A stretch of 64,000 nt of DNA. Origin: Sulfitobacter sabulilitoris (GTDB lineage Bacteria > Pseudomonadota > Alphaproteobacteria > Rhodobacterales > Rhodobacteraceae). Position numbers and translations under genes: made by a program. The notes below the pieces were generated by a model. It saw only the letters and a program-made list of their open reading frames with translations. It was not told where the DNA came from and searched no databases. Where the stretch lies: NCBI RefSeq assembly GCF_005887615.1, contig NZ_VANS01000003.1:1-64000 (forward strand), written 5' to 3'. Shown here in pieces: positions 17,101 to 24,951 of this stretch (positions are counted from its first letter, which is position 1; each line of letters opens with the position of its first letter).

Positions 17101-17568
17101 TCAACCGCGTCCGCGGTATGGCGGTACGCCCTGATCGGGAATCCAGACGCCGTCGGGCATCGGCCCCGTCTGGTAGAACACGTCGATCGGAATGCCGCCG
17201 CGCGGATACCAGTAGCCGCCGATGCGCAGCCATTGCGGATCGAGGAAATCGACCAGCCGCCGCGCGATGGACACGGTGCAATCCTCGTGGAAGGCGCCGT
17301 GGTTGCGGAACGATCCGAGGTAGAGTTTCAGGGATTTGCTTTCGACCAGCCATTGGCCGGGCACGTAGTCGATCACCAGATGCGCGAAATCGGGCTGGCC
17401 GGTCATCGGGCAGAGCGAGGTGAATTCGGGTGCGGTGAAGCGCACGTTATAGGCAACATCCGCCTGCGGGTTTTGCACGCGCTCAAGCTCTGCGGCCTCG
17501 GGGGAGGCGGGCAGCGCGGTGGCGCCACCAAGCTGGGTGAGGTTGGAATAGATGTCGTCCTGCGGCAT
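17101..17568 (-). CDS. queF: PreQ0 reductase (7-cyano-7-deazaguanine reductase)
   Basis: The 155-residue protein is the single-domain QueF, which reduces preQ0 to preQ1 with NADPH in queuosine synthesis. Catalytic Cys53 and Asp60 lie in [14 protein letters not shown], and the QueF signature [22 protein letters not shown] (split by the window of this motif) is intact, with HED binding substrate. GAAGGAT precedes the chosen ATG; the in-frame upstream start would add 12 residues outside the family. No preQ1 riboswitch-like structure was recognised upstream. It converges on ectC with only seven bases between stops. Confidence 0.94.
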   Translation of the reverse strand: MPQDDIYSNLTQLGGATALPASPEAAELERVQNPQADVAYNVRFTAPEFTSLCPMTGQPDFAHLVIDYVPGQWLVESKSLKLYLGSFRNHGAFHEDCTVSIARRLVDFLDPQWLRIGGYWYPRGGIPIDVFYQTGPMPDGVWIPDQGVPPYRGRG

Positions 17569-17654
17569 GGTCGTGATCCTTCTGGAGCGTGGTGTGCAGG
17601 GCATTTAACCGATGCGCCTGCGCCCTTCCAGTGGCGGTTTGGCCCGAATGTCGG

Positions 17655-18638
17655 TCAGCAGTACCGCTCCACCGATTGCATCTGCGTGTCGGAATAGCGG
17701 TCACCGTGGGCGAACCCCACCGGCAACAGGCGTTCTATCTCCGCCATGTCCTCGGGCGGGAGGGCGACCGCGTCGGCGTTGATCCACTCCGCCAGGTGCG
17801 CGGCGGTGCGGGTGCCGGGGATCGGGATCAGGTGATCGCCCCGGTTCAGAACCCAGGCCATCGCCAGTTCGGCCACGGCCTGTCCGCGATCGGCTGCATA
17901 GGATTTGAACCGGTCGATGATCGCCTTGTTGCGGGGATAATTCCGATCCGAAAAACGCGGGATGGGCAGGCGGAAATCGCCCGGCGCCATGCTGGTGGTG
18001 TCGGGGTATCCCTGTCCGAACACCCCCCGCGCCAGCGGCGAGAACGGCACGAAGGCCACGCCAAGGTCTGCGCAGGTCTGGATCATCCCGAGCTCGGGCA
18101 GGCGGGTCCAGAGCGAATATTCGCTTTGCACCGCGGTGCAGGGGTGGATGGCATGCGCCAGCCGGACGGTTTGGGGGGCGACTTCGGACAGGCCGTAGCC
18201 GCCGATCTTTCCCTCCGCCACGAAATCCGACAGGGTGCCGATCACATCCTCCAGCGGCACGGTCTGGTCGCGGCGGTGGATGTAGTACAACCCGACATGA
18301 TCGACCCCAAGCCGCTTGAGCGAGCCTTCGAGCTCGCGGCGCAGGTGGTTGGCCTCGTTGTTGGCGCGGCGGTTCGGGTCGCGCACGATCCCGCCCTTGG
18401 TCGCGATGGTGACATCCGGCTTGCGCGACGCCAGCCACGCGCCAAGCACGTTTTCGGACCGCCCCATGCCATAGACATTGGCGGTGTCGTAAAAGGTGAT
18501 CCCGCCGTCATGGGCGGCGTCGAGGCACCGCAGGCTCGTGGCCTCGTCGGTCTCGCCAAAGGCTCCGGCAAAGCTCATGCAGCCCAGACCGATGGCAGAG
18601 ACCGAAGGACCGCCCGCGCCGAGTTTACGTTGTTTCAT
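17655..18638 (-). CDS. Aldo/keto reductase (YajO/AKR13-like)
   Basis: The 327-residue reductase opens with IGLGCMSFAGAFG, a signature of the AKR13-like group. Catalytic residues are Asp/Tyr in FYDTANVYGMGRSE, Lys in IATKGG and His in YYIHRRD; IPIPGTRTAAHLAEW binds NADPH. It reduces aldehydes or ketones in the cytoplasm with unknown physiological substrate. GAGGTGACAGAGG precedes the ATG. The gene is single; upstream is a long gene-poor stretch that should contain its promoter. Confidence 0.87.
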   Translation of the reverse strand: MKQRKLGAGGPSVSAIGLGCMSFAGAFGETDEATSLRCLDAAHDGGITFYDTANVYGMGRSENVLGAWLASRKPDVTIATKGGIVRDPNRRANNEANHLRRELEGSLKRLGVDHVGLYYIHRRDQTVPLEDVIGTLSDFVAEGKIGGYGLSEVAPQTVRLAHAIHPCTAVQSEYSLWTRLPELGMIQTCADLGVAFVPFSPLARGVFGQGYPDTTSMAPGDFRLPIPRFSDRNYPRNKAIIDRFKSYAADRGQAVAELAMAWVLNRGDHLIPIPGTRTAAHLAEWINADAVALPPEDMAEIERLLPVGFAHGDRYSDTQMQSVERYC

Positions 18639-19241
18639 GGGCCTCTGTCACCTCAATGGAAATGGCCCGCGCAGGCCCGTATCGGACAGCAGTCTTGCAG
18701 GGCGGAAGGCGAATGAAAAGGAGGAGTCTGTGGAACGGGTTGCTCGGCTGCGTGGATTTTTTTGTTCGTGCGCCGCTGTGGCGTGTCAGGGTGTGTTGAA
18801 AAAACCGTCGGCCATTTTGTGTACTTCGTGCACAGCGCAGCATTTGGTGGCTGGTGCAACGGGTCGAGACCGTGATCCTTAACACAGCAGTAATCAGAAA
18901 AATCACATATGCTTCTTAGGATTGGCTTGGGCAATGACGATACTGGGTGTGACAGCACAGGCAGAAGAAGTGTCTTTTCTTTTTTGCGAATACGAAAGCC
19001 TACGGGAAATCTGGCATGGGGTTTGCACGAGCCATAACGAAGCTCGATTCTGACAAATAGCCCGGGCCAGCGTGCATATCGTGAAACAGGGTTTTCGTTT
19101 TCCGTCGGTGCGTTCAGCGGCTGTCTTGGCGCAGTTTGGATTTGATTGAGCCAGACGGCCTTCGATAATTAATATCGGTGGCGTCGGCAAAGCCGCTTCG
19201 GCCTCAAACCCTGCCAGCCCATTTCCCGCCGCTGCCGCACG
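18639..19241. other. Gene-poor, lower-GC intergenic stretch
   Basis: About 600 bases lie between the AKR start and the purine-operon terminator. GC is visibly lower than in flanking genes, with runs such as a T7 tract near 18757. One forward frame at 18934-19053 would encode a 39-residue peptide starting MTILGVTAQAEE, which resembles the end of a signal peptide, but its ribosome site is weak and no family is recognised. A small stem CGATA/TATCG occurs near 19165-19180. No RNA family was recognised. Confidence 0.35.
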
Positions 19242-19270
19242 AAAAAGGCCCCGCGCGTCGGCGGGGCCTT
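19242..19270 (-). terminator. Intrinsic terminator of the purine operon
   Basis: On the reverse strand, AAGGCCCCGC pairs perfectly with GCGGGGCCTT around a 6-base loop, followed by TTTTTCG. This is a classical Rho-independent terminator, 24 bases after the BMP protein's stop codon, closing the seven-gene xdh/transporter unit. Confidence 0.93.
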
Positions 19271-19293
19271 GGACATTCTCGACGCCAATTCGC

Positions 19294-20373
19294 TTATTGC
19301 GGAATGTCGCCCTCGATGCCTTCGACGTAGAAGTTCATGCCGGCGAGCGTGCCGTCGTCGGCCACTTCACCATCCGCCAGCCAGACCGATCCGTCCTGCT
19401 TGTTGATCGGGCCGGTGAAGGGGTGGTATGCGCCGCTCGCGATGCTCTCCTTGAGCGCCAGCGCCTCGGCCTTGACGTCCGCCGGAACCGCATCGGTGAT
19501 CTCGCCGATGCCGACCATGCCGGCGCCGATGCCGTCCCATGTGTCGGTCGATTCCCAGGTGCCTTCCATCACGGCCTTGGTGCGCGCGATGTAGTAGGGC
19601 GCCCAGTCATCGATGATCGAGCTGACGCGCGGCATCGGTGCGTATTGTGCCATGTCCGAGGCCTGACCGAAGGTGATCACGTTGCCCGCTTCCTGGGCCG
19701 CGGCCTGCGGCGCTGTGGAATCGGTGTGCTGCAGCACCACATCGGCGCCCTGTTCGATCAGCACCTTCGCGGCGTCCGCCTCTTTCGCGGGATCGAACCA
19801 GGTATAGGCCCAGACGATCTTGAATTGCACGTCCGGGTTGGCCTTGCGCGCGTGGATGAACGCGGAGTTGATGCCCCGGATCACTTCGGGGATCGGATAG
19901 GAGCCGATGTAGCCCACGATGTTGGACTTGGTCATCTTGCCCGCGATATGACCCTGGATCGCGCGTCCCTCGTAGAAACGGGCGGAATAGGTCGAGACGT
20001 TGTCGGCGCGCTTGTAGCCGGTGGCGTGCTCGAACTTCACGTCCGGGAACTTCTTGGCGACGTTGATCGTCGGGTCCATGTAGCCGAAGGAGGTGGTAAA
20101 GATCAGGTCGGCCCCATCCAGCGCCATCTGCGTCATCACCCGCTCCGCATCCGGGCCTTCGGGCACGTTTTCCACAAATACAGTCTCGACCGCGTCGCCG
20201 AACTCTTCCTCGACGGCCAGGCGGCCCTTGTTGTGCTCATAGGTCCAGCCGCCGTCGCCCACGGGGCCGACATAGACAAAGCCGACCTTGGTTTTTTCAT
20301 GGCCCGCGGCAAAGGCCGCAGTGGCCAGCCCCAGCGCCATCGCGGCAGAGGTCAATAGGGTGGTGAGTTTCAT
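19294..20373 (-). CDS. BMP-family nucleoside ABC transporter binding protein
   Basis: The 359-residue periplasmic protein belongs to the basic membrane protein (BMP) family, which binds nucleosides and purines. It has an export signal (residues 1-23, ALGLATAAFAAG) with no lipobox, then VGFVYVGPVGDGGWTYEHN, the family's N-lobe motif, and VVLQHTDSTAPQAAAQEAG. It delivers ligand to the two permeases encoded just upstream. GGGGAAGA precedes the chosen ATG; the longer frame has no signal sequence. Being the last gene before a strong terminator, next to xdhABC, it suggests xanthine, hypoxanthine or guanosine as ligand (inference). Confidence 0.92.
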   Translation of the reverse strand: MKLTTLLTSAAMALGLATAAFAAGHEKTKVGFVYVGPVGDGGWTYEHNKGRLAVEEEFGDAVETVFVENVPEGPDAERVMTQMALDGADLIFTTSFGYMDPTINVAKKFPDVKFEHATGYKRADNVSTYSARFYEGRAIQGHIAGKMTKSNIVGYIGSYPIPEVIRGINSAFIHARKANPDVQFKIVWAYTWFDPAKEADAAKVLIEQGADVVLQHTDSTAPQAAAQEAGNVITFGQASDMAQYAPMPRVSSIIDDWAPYYIARTKAVMEGTWESTDTWDGIGAGMVGIGEITDAVPADVKAEALALKESIASGAYHPFTGPINKQDGSVWLADGEVADDGTLAGMNFYVEGIEGDIPQ

Positions 20374-20425
20374 ATTCAGGTCTTCCCCGGTTGGTGACGC
20401 CCCTTGGTCGGGGCTTGTTTGGCCC

Positions 20426-21346
20426 CTAGCTTGAGGCGTGGAAAATACGGCCAAGCGAGGCAGGCGCCCGGCTTTTGTCCGCAGAGAGGATCACCAGCAC
20501 GAGGATGGTGACAAGGTAGGGTGACATTGCCAGATATTCGACCGGAATGGCAACGCCCGCACCCTGCAGATTAAGCTGCAATTGAGTGATGCCGCCAAAA
20601 AGATAGGCACCCAGCAAGACGCGCCAGGGCTTCCAGCTGGCAAAGACCACCAGCGCCAGCGCGATCCAGCCCACACCGGCGGTCATGCCTTCGGTCCATT
20701 GCGGTACGCGGATCAGGCTGATGTAGGCACCGCCCAGGCCCGCGCAGGCACCGCCGAACAAGATCGCCAGCACCCGGATGCGCACGACCTTGAGCCCCAG
20801 CGCATGGGCGGCGTCGTGGTTTTCGCCCACCGCCCGCAGGATGAGCCCCGCGCGGGTGAATTTCAGCAACGCCCAGACCGCCGCCACCAGCGCCAGCCCG
20901 AAGTACAGCACCGGATCATGGCTGAACAGGATCCGCCCGAGGATAGGAATATCGGCCAGCGCCCCGAAATTCACGTCCGGCATGCTGGGCGGCTTCACCC
21001 CCACATAGCCTTGGCCCAGCAGCGCCGAAAGCCCCAGTCCGAACAACGTCAGCGCAAGCCCGGAGGCGACCTGGTTGGCCAGCGTGACCTGCGTCAGGAA
21101 CGCGAACAGCAGGCTGAGAAGCGCGCCGCCCGCCGCCGCCGCGACAAAGCCGAGCGCCGGCGATCCGCTTTCCACCGCGACCGCAAAGCCGCAAATCGCA
21201 CCCACGATCATCATCCCCTCGACGCCAAGGTTCAGAACGCCGGCCCTCTCGGCCACCAACTCGCCCGTGGCCGCCAGCAGGATCGGGGTCGCCGCGCTCA
21301 TCAGCGCGGCGATCAGAAGAACGGGATTGATGACCGACAGATCCAC
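20426..21346 (-). CDS. BMP-type nucleoside ABC transporter permease (second)
   Basis: This 306-residue polytopic membrane protein belongs to the BPD_transp_2 permease family. It has about 8 hydrophobic helices and the marker ERAGVLNLGVEGMMIVGAI near residues 33-51, found in YufQ-type nucleoside permeases. It pairs with the preceding permease to form the membrane channel. The start is GTG, placed directly after the TAA of the upstream permease with no gap, so the two are translated together. Confidence 0.9.
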   Translation of the reverse strand: MDLSVINPVLLIAALMSAATPILLAATGELVAERAGVLNLGVEGMMIVGAICGFAVAVESGSPALGFVAAAAGGALLSLLFAFLTQVTLANQVASGLALTLFGLGLSALLGQGYVGVKPPSMPDVNFGALADIPILGRILFSHDPVLYFGLALVAAVWALLKFTRAGLILRAVGENHDAAHALGLKVVRIRVLAILFGGACAGLGGAYISLIRVPQWTEGMTAGVGWIALALVVFASWKPWRVLLGAYLFGGITQLQLNLQGAGVAIPVEYLAMSPYLVTILVLVILSADKSRAPASLGRIFHASS

Positions 21347-22429
21347 TTACGCAACCTCCACCCGGCCCAGCCGCAGCCGGAAATTCGTGAACAGATCAAA
21401 GGCCAGCAGGAAAAACAGCAGCATGCCCTGGAACACCTGGATCGCGGCGGCAGGCAGGCCCATCTGGCTTTGCGCGATGTCGCCGCCGATATACGTCAGT
21501 GCCATCAGCAGCCCCGCCAGCAGGATGCCGACAGGATGCAAGCGCCCCAGAAAGGCCACGATGATCGCGGTAAAGCCATAGCCCACGTTGAAATCGATGC
21601 TGACCACGCCCGACGGTCCCGACACTTCGAACAGCCCCGCAAGCCCGGCCAGCATGCCCGAGGTCCCCAGGCAGAACAGGATCAGCCGCGACGGGTTCAC
21701 CCCCGAAAACCGGGCGGCGCGCGGCGCGTCGCCGGTGACGCGGATGGCAAAGCCCAGCCTGTGCCGCGCCAGCAGCACATAGGCGAAGATCACCGCGATG
21801 ATTGCCGCCACCACTCCCCAATGCATGCCGGTGTCGGCAACGATCTCGGCATTATGGGCACTCGCGTATTGCTGCAGGTTGCGGCTGCCCGGAAAGCCGA
21901 AACCTTCGGGGTTCTTCATCAGCCCCAGCGACATCGACGCCAGAAACTGCTCGGCCACATAGACCAGCATCAGCGACACCAGGATCTCGTTGGTGCCGAA
22001 TTTCACCTTCAGCACAGCGGGGATCATCGCCCAGACCCAGCCGCCGAACGCCCCGGCCAACACCATCAGCGGAAAGACCATGGCGCTCTGTGCCGGGTAG
22101 AAGGCCAGGCCCACGCCCGCGCCAAAGAGCGCGCCCATGATATACTGTCCCTCGGCCCCGATATTCCAGATCCCCGCTTTGAACCCAAGGCTCAGCCCGA
22201 TCGCGATCAACACCAAGGGCGCCCCCTTGATGAGCAGTTGCGGGCGATAGTAGAACGCGAATTCCCCGAACAGCGGCTGCCAGAAAATCGTGACGATGGA
22301 TTGCACCGGGTCCTTGCCCAGAAAGGCAAACAGCAGCCCGCCGAAAAAGAAGGTCGCGATCACCGCCAGTATGGGGGCCGCCCAGGCAAATCCCCGACTG
22401 GGCTCGGGGCGCTTCTCCAGCCGGATCAC
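21347..22429 (-). CDS. BMP-type nucleoside ABC transporter permease (first)
   Basis: The 360-residue polytopic protein is the YufP-type partner permease. It contains FKAGIWNIGAEGQYIMGALFG, the conserved cytoplasmic loop contacting the ATPase, and VKFGTNEILVSLMLVYVAEQ. The start is GTG (VIRLEKRPEP), with GGAAG and CAGG upstream; no ATG fits better. A copy of the dispersed repeat (22442-22482) lies immediately upstream, in the 75-base gap after the ATPase gene. Function is import of purine nucleosides or bases across the inner membrane. Confidence 0.9.
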   Translation of the reverse strand: MIRLEKRPEPSRGFAWAAPILAVIATFFFGGLLFAFLGKDPVQSIVTIFWQPLFGEFAFYYRPQLLIKGAPLVLIAIGLSLGFKAGIWNIGAEGQYIMGALFGAGVGLAFYPAQSAMVFPLMVLAGAFGGWVWAMIPAVLKVKFGTNEILVSLMLVYVAEQFLASMSLGLMKNPEGFGFPGSRNLQQYASAHNAEIVADTGMHWGVVAAIIAVIFAYVLLARHRLGFAIRVTGDAPRAARFSGVNPSRLILFCLGTSGMLAGLAGLFEVSGPSGVVSIDFNVGYGFTAIIVAFLGRLHPVGILLAGLLMALTYIGGDIAQSQMGLPAAAIQVFQGMLLFFLLAFDLFTNFRLRLGRVEVA

Positions 22430-22441
22430 AGGCGCACCTGC

Positions 22442-22482
22442 CTGGCTTCCAAATGGATGAAAATACCGCCGCCGGAGGCCAG
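22442..22482 (-). repeat. Dispersed core repeat, copy C
   Basis: Reverse-strand core GGCGGTATTTTCATCCATTTGG A AG (written with breaks) matches copies A and B. Flanks CTGGCTTCC (22442-22450) and GGAGGCCAG (22474-22482) pair over nine positions with a single G-T wobble. It sits between the ATPase and permease genes, inside the operon, about 13-20 bases upstream of the permease GTG, and its GGAAG could influence that gene's ribosome binding. Confidence 0.72.
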
Positions 22483-22504
22483 AAAACTCTTTTGGTGCAA
22501 TCGC

Positions 22505-24019
22505 CTAGACATGCGCCACCTCCATGCCGTGCGCGCCCCCCATCATCAGCCCGATCTCCTCCACCGAAAGCCCCTGCGCGGGGCGCGGATCCGACAGGCG
22601 GCCCTCGTTCAGCGCGGCGAACCGGTCCGATATCTCCATCAACTCGTCCAGATCCTGGCTGATCGCGATCACCGCCGCGCCGCCCGTCGCCAGATCCAGC
22701 AGCGCCTGGCGAATGGCCGCGGCGGCAGAGGCATCGACCCCCCAGGTCGGCTGGTTGACGACCAGCACGTCGGGCCGCTGCAAGACCTCGCGGCCGATCA
22801 CGAACTTCTGCAGATTGCCCCCCGACAGCGACCGCGCGGCATTTCCGGGGCCCGGCGTACGCACGTCGAATTCCGCGATGATGCGCTTGGCGAAGCTGCG
22901 CGCCGCGGCCCAATCCAACATCCCCCGCCGCTCCAGCCCCTCGCGCGCGGCGCCGGTCAGCATGGCGTTTTCTGTCAACGACATGTCGGGTGCGGCGGCA
23001 TGGCCCAGCCGTTCCTCGGGCGCGGACAAAAGCCCGCGGACCCGTCGCGCCGTGGGTCCCAGCCGCCCGATATCCTCGCCCTTGAGCGCGATCATCCCCG
23101 GTCCGGCCGTCATTTCGCCCGACAATGCGGCGAGCAATTCGTCCTGACCGTTGCCCGCGACGCCGCCGATGCCAAGCACCTCGCCCGCGCGCAGCGTGAC
23201 ATGGATGTCGCGCAACGGCATGCCAAAGGCGTGCGGGGAGGGCAGCGACAGCCCGTTCAGCGACAGCACCACATCGCCCAGTTGCGACGTGGCGCGTGTC
23301 GGCGTCGCCAAGACCTTGCCCACCATCATCTCGGCCATGTCGCGCGCCGTGGTCTCGCGCGGGACACAGGTGCCGACAACACGGCCCAGCCGCAGGATCG
23401 TCGCGCTGTCGCACAGCGACCGGATTTCCTCCAACTTGTGCGAGATATACAGGATCGCGGTGCCCTCGGCACTCAGCTTGCGCAGGGTCTGGAACAGGAT
23501 TTCGACTTCCTGCGGGGTCAGCACGCTGGTGGGTTCGTCCATGATCAGCAGCTTGGGATCCTGCAGCAGGCAGCGGATGATCTCGACCCGCTGACGTTCG
23601 CCCGCCGACAGGTCGCCGACGATCCTGTCCGGTGACAGCGGCAGGCCATAGGTGTCCGACACCTCGCGAATCCGGCGCGACAGTTCGCGCATCTTGGGCG
23701 CGTGCTCCATGCCGAGCGCGATGTTTTCCGCCACGCTCAGCGCATCGAAGAGCGAAAAGTGCTGGAACACCATGCCGACGCCGGCGGCCCGCGCCGCGCG
23801 CGGTTCTGCCGGGGCATAGGGCGCGCCGTTCATCGCCATGCTGCCCGTGTCCGGCATGACCAACCCATAGATCATCTTGACCAGCGTGGATTTGCCCGCG
23901 CCGTTCTCGCCCAGAAGTGCGTGCACCTCGCCCGCCGCGATGTCGAGCGATACGTCATCGTTGGCTATCACGCCGGGGTAGGCCTTGGTCAGACCGGACA
24001 GGGACAAAAGGGCGGTCAT
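22505..24019 (-). CDS. BMP-type nucleoside ABC transporter ATPase (two ABC domains)
   Basis: The 504-residue protein has two tandem ABC domains, as in YufO and RbsA-like ATPases. The first is canonical, with Walker A GENGAGKST near residue 37, signature LSAGERQRVEI and Walker B LLIMDEPTSVL. The second is degenerate, as usual in this family: GGVAGNGQDELL replaces Walker A, and VLVVNQPTWGVDA carries Asn-Gln in place of the catalytic Asp-Glu, though LSGGNLQK is kept. It powers import through the two permeases encoded downstream. Its ATG overlaps the stop of xdhC (ATGA), linking transport to purine oxidation. Confidence 0.93.
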   Translation of the reverse strand: MTALLSLSGLTKAYPGVIANDDVSLDIAAGEVHALLGENGAGKSTLVKMIYGLVMPDTGSMAMNGAPYAPAEPRAARAAGVGMVFQHFSLFDALSVAENIALGMEHAPKMRELSRRIREVSDTYGLPLSPDRIVGDLSAGERQRVEIIRCLLQDPKLLIMDEPTSVLTPQEVEILFQTLRKLSAEGTAILYISHKLEEIRSLCDSATILRLGRVVGTCVPRETTARDMAEMMVGKVLATPTRATSQLGDVVLSLNGLSLPSPHAFGMPLRDIHVTLRAGEVLGIGGVAGNGQDELLAALSGEMTAGPGMIALKGEDIGRLGPTARRVRGLLSAPEERLGHAAAPDMSLTENAMLTGAAREGLERRGMLDWAAARSFAKRIIAEFDVRTPGPGNAARSLSGGNLQKFVIGREVLQRPDVLVVNQPTWGVDASAAAAIRQALLDLATGGAAVIAISQDLDELMEISDRFAALNEGRLSDPRPAQGLSVEEIGLMMGGAHGMEVAHV

Positions 24020-24951
24020 GCAAGGCTACTCATGTTGCGCTGGGGCGTTTGTGCCAATGACAGCAGGTCTTGGGCAACCCCTATTGCGATGATATGCGGG
24101 TGTTTTCCCAGTTCCGGGTGTCCGATGGGGCAGGTGATGCGCGCGATCTGCGCGTCTGAGTGGCCAAGATCACGCAAGCGGTTCCGGAACCGCGCCCATT
24201 TGGTCGCTGATCCGATCAGCCCCGCAAAGCCGAAGCCATGCCCCAGCAGCGCATGACACAGCGCGAGGTCGAGAGCGTGGGAATAGGTCACGATCAGATG
24301 CTCGGCTTGCGCCGGTGCATGGCGGACCAGCATCGCGGGGTCGGCGGCGGGCAGTTGCGTCACGCCGTGGGGGATCGTTTCGGGATACCGGGCGGAATCG
24401 CTGTCGATCCAGGTGATCGCCACGTCCGGCAGCGGCGCCAGCACATCGACCAGGGCCCGGCCCACATGGCCCGCGCCCCAGATCCAGATCGCGCGGTCGC
24501 GCCGTGCGACCGGCTCGACCATCCAGCCATCGATCAGGCGCGGGTCGGGCAACTGCCCGGTGCCGCGCGCCTGCGCCCTGATCCGCGTCACCGCCAGCGG
24601 CTCGGGGCCCGGTCCGCGCGCGATCAGATCGGCGGCAAGCGCCTGCGCGCGCTCCAGATCGTAGACTTCCGTCAGCACCTGCACCGCACCGCCGCAGCAT
24701 TGGCCCATGTCCGGACCCAGAGCATGGCGGGTCAGCCGGTCGCCGCCTGTGCCCAGCAGGGCGCGCGCGGCCAGGGTCAGGTCGTGCTCCAGCGTGCCGC
24801 CGCCGATCGTGCCCGATTGCCCGTCCGCCCAGACCAGCATCGCGGCACCCACCTCGCGCGGGGCCGATCCGCGCACCTGCGCCACCACGACGCGCGCCAC
24901 GCGGGGCCGTGCGCGGCAGGCCGCGATCAGGGCGTCGCGATCAAACCCCAT
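24016..24951 (-). CDS. xdhC: Xanthine dehydrogenase accessory protein XdhC
   Basis: The 311-residue protein binds molybdenum cofactor, promotes its sulfuration and inserts it into xanthine dehydrogenase. It has the N-terminal XdhC/CoxI domain (APREVGAAMLVWADGQSGTI, then GPDMGQCCGGAVQVL with the conserved Cys pair) and a C-terminal Rossmann-like domain (IWIWGAGHVGRALVDVL, LIVTYSHALDLALC, GLIGSATKWARF). The ATG chosen lies 11 bases inside the xdhB 3' end, so translation is coupled; the longer frame would overlap xdhB far more. Confidence 0.93.
   Translation of the reverse strand: MGFDRDALIAACRARPRVARVVVAQVRGSAPREVGAAMLVWADGQSGTIGGGTLEHDLTLAARALLGTGGDRLTRHALGPDMGQCCGGAVQVLTEVYDLERAQALAADLIARGPGPEPLAVTRIRAQARGTGQLPDPRLIDGWMVEPVARRDRAIWIWGAGHVGRALVDVLAPLPDVAITWIDSDSARYPETIPHGVTQLPAADPAMLVRHAPAQAEHLIVTYSHALDLALCHALLGHGFGFAGLIGSATKWARFRNRLRDLGHSDAQIARITCPIGHPELGKHPHIIAIGVAQDLLSLAQTPQRNMSSLA

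Noticed and set aside
17569-17654. PreQ1 riboswitch upstream of queF
   Set aside because: No preQ1-type pseudoknot pattern was recognised in the leader.
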